Part shown: positions 13,807 to 13,813 of the stretch, piece after piece
How the letters are laid out: each line of letters starts with the position of its first letter
Numbering within the stretch: the first letter of the stretch is position 1
Position numbers and translations under genes: made by a program
Notes under the pieces: model-generated
What the model was told of the DNA's origin: nothing
The model's input: the letters and a program-made list of their open reading frames with translations, nothing else
Database searches by the model: none
Origin: Deltaproteobacteria bacterium
Lineage (GTDB): Bacteria; Desulfobacterota; Binatia; DP-6
Direction: 5' to 3'
Assembly: GCA_005879245.1 (NCBI GenBank)
Contig: VBLA01000038.1
Span: forward strand, 1-13,813
Length of the DNA stretch: 13,813 nt

Positions 13807-13813
13807 GGGCCCG

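Noticed and set aside
1..13813. CRISPR array, defence system, prophage or transposon
   Set aside because: Looked for regular repeats, nuclease/helicase-type motifs and transposase motifs; none seen. The only short tandem repeats are the 11-bp pair at 3-24 and the 13-nt leader duplication.

Overview
The window looks like a chromosomal segment from a GC-rich (about 70%) Gram-negative bacterium. The cell-envelope type is inferred from a Sec signal peptide on a HEAT-repeat protein, a lipobox followed by what looks like the tail of an OmpA domain, and a large secreted hydrolase. That hydrolase starts with a cysteine-rich module of a style I associate with uncultured 'Candidatus Binatia' (Binatota/Desulfobacterota_B) and related deltaproteobacterial lineages. 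This placement is family recollection, not a search result. I see no phage, transposase, CRISPR, toxin-antitoxin pair or recognisable defence locus.

Layout, left to right. A tRNA-Leu(CAA) on the minus strand is followed by an orphan ribbon-helix-helix protein that converges on an exported HEAT-repeat protein. A J-domain protein diverges from the HEAT gene and converges on a DUF309 protein, with a hairpin at the junction. A double-hotdog thioesterase and a short-chain dehydrogenase (SDR) form a tight two-gene operon (2847-4455), ending against a PadR-type regulator on the opposite strand. Upstream of PadR are a TTGAC-rich intergenic region, the remnant of an OmpA-type lipoprotein, and a 55-residue 'MARF' protein with a very strong ribosome site, all on the minus strand. 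Next, on the plus strand, come a second SDR, the 788-residue secreted alpha/beta hydrolase, a GNAT-fold protein, a truncated MAPEG protein and a deazaflavin (F420)-type reductase. The right end, on the minus strand, holds an MFS exporter with a broken frame and an AsnB-type glutamine-dependent amidotransferase.

Functionally this is mixed metabolism with an acyl/lipid flavour (thioesterase, two SDRs, secreted hydrolase, MAPEG, F420-type reductase) plus housekeeping-type proteins. I do not find a convincing multi-gene system that would count as new. The points that deserve attention are: (i) three genes that each lack an internal or terminal block (lipoprotein at 5321-5522, MAPEG at 10022-10186, MFS near 13240), a pattern that suggests either real decay or small drop-outs in the assembly; (ii) a TTGAC-like box at a fixed 35-37 nt before the start codon of five genes with weak or no Shine-Dalgarno sequence, which suggests leaderless transcripts; (iii) the unusual architecture of the secreted hydrolase; (iv) a repeat-rich regulatory stretch ahead of padR.
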